A stretch of DNA of 64,000 nucleotides from an uncultured Lachnospiraceae bacterium (lineage in GTDB: Bacteria; Bacillota; Clostridia; Lachnospirales; Lachnospiraceae), in NCBI GenBank assembly GCA_947626285.1, contig CANQRR010000008.1, forward strand, positions 1 through 64,000, written 5' to 3'. The notes under the pieces were generated by a model, which was given only the letters and a program-made list of their open reading frames with translations, searched no databases and had not been told where the DNA came from. Position numbers and translations under genes: made by a program. Position 1 is the first letter of the stretch. Every line of letters starts with the position of its first letter. Of the stretch, positions 53,020 through 61,627 are shown in pieces.

Positions 53020-56000
53020 TCACGGTGTCGGCTCCAGATAATTCCGGATATCCTCGAGAAGCTTCCGGTAATCTTCGATCAGCTTCCCGTGATGGCTCTT
53101 CACAAATTCATAGTCGCCTTCCCGTGTCGCCGTCTCAAGAGCAAAGGCCCGTCCGCCAAGCGCAATGGCTCCGATCGTGCGGGACGCGCTCTTCAGCGCG
53201 TGGACCTTCACCAGATAATTATCCCAGTCCTCTGCAGTTCTGTATCCGTCCAGCTCATCCGCCGTGCTGTCGGCGACATATTCCTCCAGCATCTCACGGT
53301 AAAACTCCTCATCATCCGCGCAGTAGGTGAGGCCGACGCTCATCTGGATCCCCGGGATCGGGCCGTCGTCCGTCTCCAGCTGCGCTCCGTCTTCTTCGCC
53401 GCCTGTCAGCCCGGCGCTTTCTTGGTTTTCCGCCTCCTGCGTCGAACGTTCCGTTTCCTTCTGTGCATCCTCCGCAGGCTGTGCTGGGCTTTCTGCTTCC
53501 TTCCATACTTCTCTCATCGGCTGCTGCGCAGACAATTCTTCTATGTCTGTCTGAGAGGACTGTCTCTGTGCGTTTGATCCGTCGGACGCGCCCGTCGCCT
53601 GTGCCTGCTCCGTCCGCCCCGCAGTCTTGCGGACCTCGCGATAGCTGACCAGCTCCGGCGGCAAATGCTTCGCAAGCATCTCCTCAAGCTGCTTGACCGC
53701 GATCGGCTTCGAAATGTAATCGGTGAATCCCTGCTTCAGGTACTCCTCCCGCACGCCCACGATCTCGTTCGCCGTCATCATGATCACGGCCGTATCGTCC
53801 GGCAGAAGCTTTTCGTCCCTGAGCCTTGCGAAGGTCTCGACCCCGTCCATCTGCGGCATCATATGATCCAGGAAAACGATATGGTAATGCGCGTTCTCAA
53901 CCTTCTCGATACACTCCATTCCGCTGGACACCGTGTCAAGCTGCACGCCGTTGCGTCCCAACAGATTGCGCACCACGCGCAGATTGACCGCCGTGTCGTC
54001 CACCACCAGGATGCGCGCGTCCGGGGCGTAGACATATTCCTCCTTCTGCTGCCTGCCCAGCAGCTTCTGGAAGCTCTGACGATAGTCGCCGATCTCCCGG
54101 GAGGACATCGCCTGCTGTACCAGCTCAAAGGAAAAGACGGAACCCTCCCCGTAGACGCTCTCGACTTTCAGTTCGCTCCCCATCATGTGCAGGAGATTCT
54201 GCACGATCGGGATCCCAAGGCCCGTGCCCTCGATGTTGCGGTTCTTCTCCTGGTCCAGCCGCTGGAACATGCCGAAGAGCCGTTCCATGTCCTCCTCGCG
54301 GATGCCGATGCCGGTGTCCTTCACCTCCACATAGAGAGTGATGTCGTCCCCCTCCCGGCGTCTGCCCTCGATCTTCAGGGTGACGCCGCCCTCCTGCGTG
54401 TATTTCACCGCGTTCGTCAGCAGGTTCGTGATGATCTGTCGCACGCGCACATCGTCCCCGTACAGCTCCTCCGGGAGCGTCGGATCGATCTCCAGGTTCA
54501 GCGCAAGCCCCTTTGACTGTGCCCTGTCCGTGATCAGGTTCACAAGGTTTAAGATCATCATACCCGTCTCGTACACCACGGGCTGGATCTCCATCCTGCC
54601 GCTTTCGATCTTCGTGAAATCGAGGATCCCGTTGATCAGCGTGAGCAGCGTGGAACCTGCGCTGCGGATCTGGGCCGCGTACTCCTGGATATTGGCGTCG
54701 TTGTTCTCGCGGAGGATCATCTCGTTCATGCCGAGCACCGCGTTGATCGGCGTGCGGATCTCGTGGCTCATCTGGGCCAGAAAGAGCGATTTCGCCTGAT
54801 CGGCCGCCCGCGCGGCGTCCGCCGCATCCTGCAGCTGCACGTCCGTCTCATGCTGCCAGCGCACCATATTGTTCATCAGCAGAACGACCGCGCCGATACA
54901 TGCGCCGAACAGGACGAGGAACAGCAGCGCGTACCGCAGCACATCCCCGTAGATCATCCAGAAATCGTTCACCACGATGACCTTGAAATTGGAAAGGCTC
55001 TCCTCCATGGAGCTGCAGGCCTTCAGCTTTCCGTCATAGTCGCGCAGGATCACAATCTTTGAGGAATTGTAGATCTTCTCATACACCAGGTCATGAATGT
55101 TCGGCGTGCCCTCCCCCGTGTACTGGTACTCCGGGTTCGGGTGGTTGATGATCCTGCCCTCTTTGTCCACGAGGAAGGCGTAGCCGGTTCCGGAATAACC
55201 GTCGCCTAATATCTCCATCAGCACATCCAGATAGAAATCGATGGCGAACACGCCCAGAAACTCGCCGCTGTCTGTCTCCACCTTCTTTGAGAAGGTGATA
55301 CAGTACTTGCCCGTGCGCGCGTCATAGTAAGGCTCCGTGATGTTGAAATCTTCCGCCTCCATCGCCCCGGTGTACCACACGCGCTCCTCCTCCACATAGT
55401 CCTCGTCCGGGACCCAGCCGTTGTTCATCACCATCGGATGGCCGTGCGGAAAATCGGGGTTCGCGATGTAGGTGGCAGAGATCCCGTTGTAATGCTTCGT
55501 GATCTGATCCAGAAAGTTCACCATGTCGTCGTAGTCGGAAAGCATCTCCGGCTGAGCCGCCACCGTATAGGAAAACAGATCCAGAATGCTCTTCTGCTCC
55601 AGGATCCATGCGCTCACCTCGTAATTGTATCCGCGCGCCTCCTCCTCCAGTCTGGAACGCCCCCAGCGCAACGTCATCATCGTCGTGATCGTAATCGTCA
55701 GGAGCATGGTCAGGGCCAGAGCCACGATGATCGAAGTCTCAAACCAGTGCCGTTCCTTTGCAGTGAGGATCGCACGCTTGCCGCCCCTCTTTTGCACAGG
55801 CTCTTTCTTCCCCTGCATATCGGCCATTTTCTCAAACGACACGCGGAAGGATTCCGGCATGGCGGACAGCAGCTCCTCTCTCGCCTCAAGCGTCTGCTCC
55901 ATGCGGAGACGCTGGCGGCAGGCGATCAGGTAGAGCACAAGAAAGACGATCACCACAATTATCATGACGATAAGATTGCACACGAACTGAATATAGCTGT

Positions 56001-56850
56001 CCCGGTAGAGCAGCCAGTTGTTGACCCGCAGCATCAAGTACCAGCCGTTCTCCGTGCGGTTGCAGAACACCGTGTCCTGTCCTTCCCTGGACACCATGCG
56101 GAACGACGCGTCGGAACCGCCGCTCGTCAGCGCTTTTGTGAAGACACTCTGATACTCCGGAAGCTTTGAGGAAAGCTTTTCGCCGAGCAGGGACGCGTCC
56201 TGATATCCGACGATCGTCCCATCCTTGTCCGCGATCAGCGCATCTGCCGATCCGTCCTCGCTCATCGACTCGACGGAGGACTGTATATCCGCGACGCTGT
56301 AGTCCACGCCGATGATCGTCTGGCCGTCGTCCAAGGTCTGGGCGACCGTGAAACACATATCATCCGTAAAGGCGTCGTCGTACACCTGCGAGATATACAC
56401 TTCCCCGCGGTCCAGCGCCATCAGCCCTTTGTACCAGTTTCTGTCCTGGAGCACGTACCCCTCCGGGATCTCCATATCAGAGATGTATACCTGGTTTCTG
56501 ATCACGCAGAAGACGTTCTTGCAGCTTCCGCCTGACAGCTCCCGCTCCATCGTCTTCTGCTCGCTCAGAAATTCGCGTATCTGTTCTTCCTCCGCGTCAT
56601 TTTCCAACAGCTCCGCTAGATTCGCACCCACACGGATGGCAGCGTTCTCCGTGCGCTTCAGCGTCTGCTCCAGATTCGTCACAATGTTCTCCATCCGCAT
56701 GCTGCCGATCTCCTCGGACTGTTTCGTCGCGACATTGTACATCAGACGCATGTTTACAAACATGACGGCGGCGAGCAGCGCAGCGGCTGCCGCGATCAGT
56801 ATGTAATATTTTTTTAGATTCAGCTTTTTCTGAGAATTCTGTCTGTTCAT
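53020..56850 (-). CDS. Hybrid sensor histidine kinase with two sensor modules, receiver and Hpt domain
   Basis: This 1276-residue protein has two membrane-sensor units in a row: span 1 (about 15-36), dCache-like domain (about 40-280), span 2 (about 285-310), a cytoplasmic linker, span 3 (about 363-390), a second dCache-like domain (about 395-635), span 4 (about 638-662). Then come HisKA with H696 (MSHEIRTPINAVLG), HATPase (GTGLGIPIVQNLL), a receiver with D995 (FLDHMMPQMDG), an acidic Gln/Glu-rich linker and an Hpt domain with H1217 (VHALKSASRTIGA). It is a full internal phosphorelay. Start ATG 56850, GGAG 11 bases upstream; a GTG at 56856 is equally possible. It lies 40 bp after the cyclic-di-GMP protein, same strand. 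Confidence 0.93.
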   Translation of the reverse strand: MNRQNSQKKLNLKKYYILIAAAAALLAAVMFVNMRLMYNVATKQSEEIGSMRMENIVTNLEQTLKRTENAAIRVGANLAELLENDAEEEQIREFLSEQKTMERELSGGSCKNVFCVIRNQVYISDMEIPEGYVLQDRNWYKGLMALDRGEVYISQVYDDAFTDDMCFTVAQTLDDGQTIIGVDYSVADIQSSVESMSEDGSADALIADKDGTIVGYQDASLLGEKLSSKLPEYQSVFTKALTSGGSDASFRMVSREGQDTVFCNRTENGWYLMLRVNNWLLYRDSYIQFVCNLIVMIIVVIVFLVLYLIACRQRLRMEQTLEAREELLSAMPESFRVSFEKMADMQGKKEPVQKRGGKRAILTAKERHWFETSIIVALALTMLLTITITTMMTLRWGRSRLEEEARGYNYEVSAWILEQKSILDLFSYTVAAQPEMLSDYDDMVNFLDQITKHYNGISATYIANPDFPHGHPMVMNNGWVPDEDYVEEERVWYTGAMEAEDFNITEPYYDARTGKYCITFSKKVETDSGEFLGVFAIDFYLDVLMEILGDGYSGTGYAFLVDKEGRIINHPNPEYQYTGEGTPNIHDLVYEKIYNSSKIVILRDYDGKLKACSSMEESLSNFKVIVVNDFWMIYGDVLRYALLFLVLFGACIGAVVLLMNNMVRWQHETDVQLQDAADAARAADQAKSLFLAQMSHEIRTPINAVLGMNEMILRENNDANIQEYAAQIRSAGSTLLTLINGILDFTKIESGRMEIQPVVYETGMMILNLVNLITDRAQSKGLALNLEIDPTLPEELYGDDVRVRQIITNLLTNAVKYTQEGGVTLKIEGRRREGDDITLYVEVKDTGIGIREEDMERLFGMFQRLDQEKNRNIEGTGLGIPIVQNLLHMMGSELKVESVYGEGSVFSFELVQQAMSSREIGDYRQSFQKLLGRQQKEEYVYAPDARILVVDDTAVNLRVVRNLLGRNGVQLDTVSSGMECIEKVENAHYHIVFLDHMMPQMDGVETFARLRDEKLLPDDTAVIMMTANEIVGVREEYLKQGFTDYISKPIAVKQLEEMLAKHLPPELVSYREVRKTAGRTEQAQATGASDGSNAQRQSSQTDIEELSAQQPMREVWKEAESPAQPAEDAQKETERSTQEAENQESAGLTGGEEDGAQLETDDGPIPGIQMSVGLTYCADDEEFYREMLEEYVADSTADELDGYRTAEDWDNYLVKVHALKSASRTIGAIALGGRAFALETATREGDYEFVKSHHGKLIEDYRKLLEDIRNYLEPTP

Positions 56851-56890
56851 GCTCACATCGGCTCCGTCTTCTGTCTCTGACCGCTTTTGG

Positions 56891-58936
56891 TCAGCTGCTC
56901 ACAACCATCGTCTGGATGTCGTAGGACAGCGTAACCCCGGCTCCCGCGTAGATCTTGTAGAACTGGTTCACCACACGATCCGCCACCATTCTCCCGTTCT
57001 CGATATTCGTATCGACCAGGATCACGATATACTGCAGACTGCTGTAGCGGCTGCCCACATCCACCATGCGCAGGGAGTACGCGGCCGCCACCTCCAGCGT
57101 CGACATGGCCTCCTCGCACACAGAATTGTCCAGATAGTCCTGGTTCTCGCTTCCAAGCGTAAAGAGGATCGTCTGAACCATCTGTCCTTTGCGCTTGACG
57201 CAGCGGGACAGATAACTGTAGAGATTCGGAAACTCCTCGTAGGGCACTTTGAAAAGCCCGCGCCCCTCGTCCATACTGCCCTCCAGCATCTGCCGGATAT
57301 GGTCGAGATCCGTGTCGGGTTTGCGCACCACAGTCGTTCCCGCGTCGCTGCTGTAAAAGCTGCAGGAATTTTTTCCGTTCTTCTTCACATAGTATAACGC
57401 TTTGTCCGCGTTGCTGTAAAGCATAGAAAAATTCTTTCCGTCTGCCGGACACAGGGCGATCCCCGCGGAGATATGCGTGAGGTTCTCGAACTCGATCTCT
57501 CTGAGACTCGCTGCAAAGGCCTCCATGATCAGATTCACTCTCCCGATCAGCTTTTCCCTGTCCGTATCGTCCGTTAAAAACGCGACGAACTCATCTCCGC
57601 CCAGGCGGCAGAGAACGTCCTTGTCCTCCACGTTGGCGGACAGCGCGGCCGCAAGCAGCCGGAGCACCTTATCGCCCATCAGATGGCCGTATGTATCATT
57701 TACATTCTTGAAATTGTCCAGATCCATGATCATCAGCGCGCCCTTGTGCGCTTCTGAGAGAAGCTGCTCGATCGCCTTCTCGCCGTAGCCGCGGTTGTGC
57801 AGGCCGGTCAGCGAATCCAGCGCGTTTTTCCCGGAGCCGTACTCCAAAAGAATGCGGTTGAGCAGGGCGCTGTTGTCATCCACGATGTTCCACTGCTCGT
57901 TCACGGCGTCGTCGCCCTCCCGCTTGGTCTCAGGCGGAAGATAGAAGCCTTCGTTCAGCATTCCGACAAACACATGCGCCAGATGCGGGTCAAACTGCGT
58001 CCCGGCGCAGCGCTCAAACTCCGCGACCACGCTCATATCCGGAAGCTTCGCGCGGTAGATGCGGTTCGACGTCATGGCGTCGTAGGCGTCTGCGATCGCG
58101 ATGATACGCGCGCAGTACGGGATCTCCTCCCCCGCCAGGCCAAACGGATAACCTTTTCCGTTGTATTTCTCGTGGTGATAGAGCGCGCCGTCGGCCACGC
58201 CCGGGATCATACGGATGTTTTTCAATATTTCGCCGCCGATCATCGGATGCTTCTTGATCTGCGCGAACTCCTCGTCGCTTAAGCGGCTCGGCTTGTTCAG
58301 AATGGAATCCGGCACGCCGATCTTGCCGATGTCGTGGAGCAGTCCGATGTGATAGATGTTGCGCACCTCCTCCTCGCTCCAGCCCAGCCGCTTCGCGATC
58401 TCCTCCGAACACTTGGCGACGCGCACCGAATGCCCGGAGGTGTAGGCGTCCTTGGCGTCGATCGTGTTCGCGATCGCCAGGATCGAGCTCAGCGAGACTT
58501 TTTCGAGCAGTCTGCTCTTCTCCTCCAGTTTCTCCTCGAGCTCCACGCGCAGGCCGTACAGCTCGATCATACGCCCGATCCGGCTTTTGACCGTCATCGG
58601 GACGAACGGTTTGACGATAAAGTCCGCCGCGCCCATCTCGAAGAATTCCTTTTCCGTCTCGGGCGCGGAATCCGCGGTCAGGATGACGACCGGAATCTTT
58701 TCCCAGGCCGGATTCGCCCGGATCTTCGCCATGGTCTCCGCGCCGTCCATCTCCGGCATGCGAAAATCGAGCAGGATCAGCTTCGGTTCGTATGATTCAA
58801 GCAATTCCAGCGCCCGGCGGCCGGAATCCGCCGTGAGAACACTGTACTCATCTTTGAGGATCCGCTCGGCGAATTTACGGTTGACGGCGCTGTCATCCAC
58901 TACAAGGACATCGATCTGTCTGGTTTGATCGCTCAT
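56891..58936 (-). CDS. Receiver / HD-GYP / GGDEF cyclic-di-GMP protein
   Basis: This 681-residue protein has a receiver domain (1-125, LLDFRMPEMDG), an HD-GYP phosphodiesterase domain (about 150-340, HD at 201-202 in LLHDIGKIG, and HHEKYNGKGYP), and a diguanylate cyclase domain (about 385-545, GGDEF at 446-450). The product-inhibition RxxD site before GGDEF reads EDKD, so it seems lost. Residues about 560-681 look like a second, degenerate GGDEF domain with SSLQY at the signature place (RYSSLQYIVILVD). It probably both makes and breaks cyclic-di-GMP under control of the hybrid kinase that follows. Start ATG 58936 with GGGAGG upstream. Confidence 0.93.
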   Translation of the reverse strand: MSDQTRQIDVLVVDDSAVNRKFAERILKDEYSVLTADSGRRALELLESYEPKLILLDFRMPEMDGAETMAKIRANPAWEKIPVVILTADSAPETEKEFFEMGAADFIVKPFVPMTVKSRIGRMIELYGLRVELEEKLEEKSRLLEKVSLSSILAIANTIDAKDAYTSGHSVRVAKCSEEIAKRLGWSEEEVRNIYHIGLLHDIGKIGVPDSILNKPSRLSDEEFAQIKKHPMIGGEILKNIRMIPGVADGALYHHEKYNGKGYPFGLAGEEIPYCARIIAIADAYDAMTSNRIYRAKLPDMSVVAEFERCAGTQFDPHLAHVFVGMLNEGFYLPPETKREGDDAVNEQWNIVDDNSALLNRILLEYGSGKNALDSLTGLHNRGYGEKAIEQLLSEAHKGALMIMDLDNFKNVNDTYGHLMGDKVLRLLAAALSANVEDKDVLCRLGGDEFVAFLTDDTDREKLIGRVNLIMEAFAASLREIEFENLTHISAGIALCPADGKNFSMLYSNADKALYYVKKNGKNSCSFYSSDAGTTVVRKPDTDLDHIRQMLEGSMDEGRGLFKVPYEEFPNLYSYLSRCVKRKGQMVQTILFTLGSENQDYLDNSVCEEAMSTLEVAAAYSLRMVDVGSRYSSLQYIVILVDTNIENGRMVADRVVNQFYKIYAGAGVTLSYDIQTMVVSS

Positions 58937-59097
58937 GTTCGCATCCTCCCTTTCGTATGCCGGATGTCTCAGATTGATCCATTTCAATTGTCCGTACAAA
59001 TGCGCATAATATAAAAAATTATGGCACACTTTATAAGAAAAGACAATCTGATTACACGAATCGCCCTCAGGGAAACACGAATAGGAAAAGAGGCGGC

Positions 59098-59127
59098 TTG
59101 CATTCTGAATATTGAGCGTGGTAGGAT
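59098..59127 (+). promoter_or_regulatory. Candidate promoter of the LytTR regulator
   Basis: TTGCAT (59098-59103) and TAGGAT (59122-59127), 18-base spacer, ending 45 bp before the ATG at 59173. The match is moderate. Confidence 0.45.
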
Positions 59128-59172
59128 ATATATAAATCAAAATTTAAAAATGAAAGAAAGCAGGATAAAAAA

Positions 59173-59892
59173 ATGTATAAGATTGCTGTCTGCGACGACG
59201 ACACTGTTTTTCTGTCATCGTTCCGGCCTATGCTCGAGGAAGCCCTGGCGGCACGGAAAGTGTCCTGCCAGCTTTCCATCTTCCACGACCCGGCCGATCT
59301 GATGCATGCGATGAAAGCCGGTGAGCCATTCAGCCTTCTTTTTCTGGACATCTATTATGATACGGAAAAGGGGATCCGTTTCGCCCGCTCCTTGAGAAAA
59401 AAGAACGACCAGACGGATATCGTCTTTATGACGGCGCTTACAGACTATGCGGTGGAGAGCTACGACGCCGCTCCGCTCCACTATCTTCTAAAGCCGATCG
59501 AGCCCGAAAAGCTGGAGAACGCGGTGGATCGCTTCCTCGAAAAAAACGCCCCGCAGAAGCTTCACTTCATGACGACAAAGGGACATCTGTATACTCCGAT
59601 CACAAATATTCTCTTTTTTGAGATCTACGGCCATGAAATCGTCATCCATCTGACGAACGGCACAAAAGAGACTTGTATCGGAACGCTCAAAGGTCTGGAA
59701 CAGCTCCTGCCGGATCTGACGTTTGTGCGCCCGCACAGAAGTTATCTGGTGAATCTCGAGCACATCGCCGAGATCACGCGCTACCAGATCCGTCTTTCGT
59801 CCGAAGATATCGTCCCGGTCAGCAAAAACCTTTACAACGACATCCTGAACAGTTTCATCAACTACGCAAACCAGAGCAGCATCTCATTCTGA
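59173..59892 (+). CDS. LytTR-family response regulator
   Basis: This 239-residue regulator has a receiver domain (1-120, D59 in LLFLDIYYD, acidic triad D8-D10) and a LytTR DNA-binding domain (about 130-235, with FVRPHRSYLVNLEHI). LytTR regulators answer to GHKL kinases such as the one at 50975; the two are on the same strand but are separated by two leftward genes. A weak AGGA site precedes the ATG. Its last codons overlap the end of the RluA gene by nine bases, tail to tail. Confidence 0.92.
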   Translation: MYKIAVCDDDTVFLSSFRPMLEEALAARKVSCQLSIFHDPADLMHAMKAGEPFSLLFLDIYYDTEKGIRFARSLRKKNDQTDIVFMTALTDYAVESYDAAPLHYLLKPIEPEKLENAVDRFLEKNAPQKLHFMTTKGHLYTPITNILFFEIYGHEIVIHLTNGTKETCIGTLKGLEQLLPDLTFVRPHRSYLVNLEHIAEITRYQIRLSSEDIVPVSKNLYNDILNSFINYANQSSISF

Positions 59893-60900
59893 CAACAGCT
59901 TTTGAAAAAACTCCGGTTCCGGCGCAACAAATGCTTTTCCAGAGAGATAGTCGAATGATCCTTCCATCTGCGGGAATTCCAGGCGATACGCGTGCAGCAG
60001 CTGCGACTGGATCCCATGCGACGCTCTGTACTGACGATTGATTTCAACGTTCCCGTATTTCGGATCGCCGAGGATCGGGTGTCCGACGGAGGCCAAGTGC
60101 GCCCGGATCTGGTGGCTCCTGCCCGTGATCAGATGTACCTCGAGAAGCGTAAGTCCGTTCTTCGAGGCGATCGCACGGTACTCGGTCTCGATCGGCTGAC
60201 TGCCTGGCTCCTCCTCTTCTGTCACGCAGACGATATTGTTGTCGTTATCCTTCCTGAGATATCCTTTCAGATACCGATTTCCTGAAAGCTCCCCGACGAC
60301 CACACAGCGATAGAACTTTCGAATCGTCCGCTCCTTCAGCAGGCGGCTCATCGTCTGCAGTCCGGCCAGCGTCTTCCCCGCGATGACGATCCCGCTGGTG
60401 TTGCGGTCGAGGCGATTGCAGACTGCGGGGCGGAAGCCTGTAAGCTCCTCCGCGGTGAGCGCGCCGGAATCCAACAGATACGCAGCGAGATACTCCACCA
60501 GGGAAACATCCTGCGGCCGGGCTTTCTGAGAGAGCATTCCTGCCGGCTTGTTGAGCAGGAGGATATGCTCGTCTTCGTAGACGATATCCGGAAGCTTTTC
60601 GGACAGGCCGGACGTCGCCGCTGTGCGCGCATTCGCCGCGGCCGCATTTCCTGTCGACTCACTGGATAAATATGCATCTCCGCTCCGGAATTTCTCCAGC
60701 GTCTCCTCCGCCAAAAACAGCCGTATCTCATCTCCCGGCTGTACGATCTCATTCCCCTGCGCGCGTTTTCCGTTCAGCGTAATATTCTTTTTTCTCATCA
60801 TTTTGTAAAGGAAGCTCTTCGGCGCTTCGTTCAGATAGCGCGCAAGCAGCTTATCGAGGCGCTGCCCTGCCTCCCTTTTGGTCACTGTAATCCGTTTCAT
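59884..60900 (-). CDS. RluA-family RNA pseudouridine synthase
   Basis: This 338-residue enzyme has an N-terminal S4 RNA-binding domain (about 10-70), a short Ala-rich linker (80-100) and the RluA catalytic domain with the catalytic Asp in VCNRLDRNTSGIV and the RLU motif HLITGRSHQIRAHLASVGHPI. It makes pseudouridine in rRNA; the sequence fits the RluC/RluD type, target unproven. It is the last gene of a leftward run with a membrane protein and YgiQ. It overlaps the LytTR gene end by nine bases. Confidence 0.93.
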   Translation of the reverse strand: MKRITVTKREAGQRLDKLLARYLNEAPKSFLYKMMRKKNITLNGKRAQGNEIVQPGDEIRLFLAEETLEKFRSGDAYLSSESTGNAAAANARTAATSGLSEKLPDIVYEDEHILLLNKPAGMLSQKARPQDVSLVEYLAAYLLDSGALTAEELTGFRPAVCNRLDRNTSGIVIAGKTLAGLQTMSRLLKERTIRKFYRCVVVGELSGNRYLKGYLRKDNDNNIVCVTEEEEPGSQPIETEYRAIASKNGLTLLEVHLITGRSHQIRAHLASVGHPILGDPKYGNVEINRQYRASHGIQSQLLHAYRLEFPQMEGSFDYLSGKAFVAPEPEFFQKLLSE

Positions 60901-60955
60901 TTTTCCTCATTTTTACAGAGACGCGCCCCTTCACCGAGCGCCCACCTGTTATCAT

Positions 60956-61564
60956 TCACAGTGAGATTGCCAGCAGCGTATGGAAGATCAACTCCTCCCG
61001 GGACAGCTCTGGATAACGCTCATCCGGCGTGAATTCAATGCCTTCCCGATAGTGGTCCGCGCGATCCGCAATCTCCGACACACGCTGTAAATACCTGCGA
61101 AAATCTTTCATCACCTTCGGCTGTGCGGAGGCAAAGCCATTCAGTGTCAGGATGCGGGAGATGTGTTTTTCCATGTAAGAGAGATCCGCCTTCTCATCCG
61201 GCGTATAACAAACCACCTGATCGCCGCAGACGATGAGCGCGTTTACCGGCGTCGTGTGTTCATAGGCGGTGAAGACCAGCTCATATCCCGCCACAAGATC
61301 CCCGGCCGCTCTGCTCGCCTCCCGGTATTTGTCCTCCGGCATGGAGCGCTGCATCAGGATCATGATCAGCCCGACCAGAGACTTGCAGGCGGGCAGACAG
61401 CCCAGGATCGCCACAAACGTAAACAGATTCAGCCTTGACTTTGTCTGGATGTAACCCGTCACATAGATGACGAGCGGAATGGCGAACAAGACAAACGTGA
61501 CCAGGAACGTTTTGATCTTCGCGTATTTGATATAACCGTAACAGCCTTTCTTTACTTTTTTCAT
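60956..61564 (-). CDS. Unrecognised two-span membrane protein
   Basis: I do not recognise a named family. The 202-residue protein starts with a basic segment (MKKVKKGCYGYIKYAK), has two membrane spans (about 19-38 and 46-67) and a cytoplasmic domain of about 130 residues with ALIVCGDQVVCYTPDE and SYMEKHISRILTLNG. A helical tail follows. GGAGG lies five bases before the ATG at 61564; an earlier in-frame start has no site. It lies 55-63 bp from the genes on both sides, all leftward, so it is probably co-transcribed with YgiQ and the pseudouridine synthase. Confidence 0.75.
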   Translation of the reverse strand: MKKVKKGCYGYIKYAKIKTFLVTFVLFAIPLVIYVTGYIQTKSRLNLFTFVAILGCLPACKSLVGLIMILMQRSMPEDKYREASRAAGDLVAGYELVFTAYEHTTPVNALIVCGDQVVCYTPDEKADLSYMEKHISRILTLNGFASAQPKVMKDFRRYLQRVSEIADRADHYREGIEFTPDERYPELSREELIFHTLLAISL

Positions 61565-61627
61565 ACCAGCCTCCGTTCCGCCGCCTTCCCTATAGCGCGC
61601 ATCCACATTTCCTCTGTCCGGCAGCTC

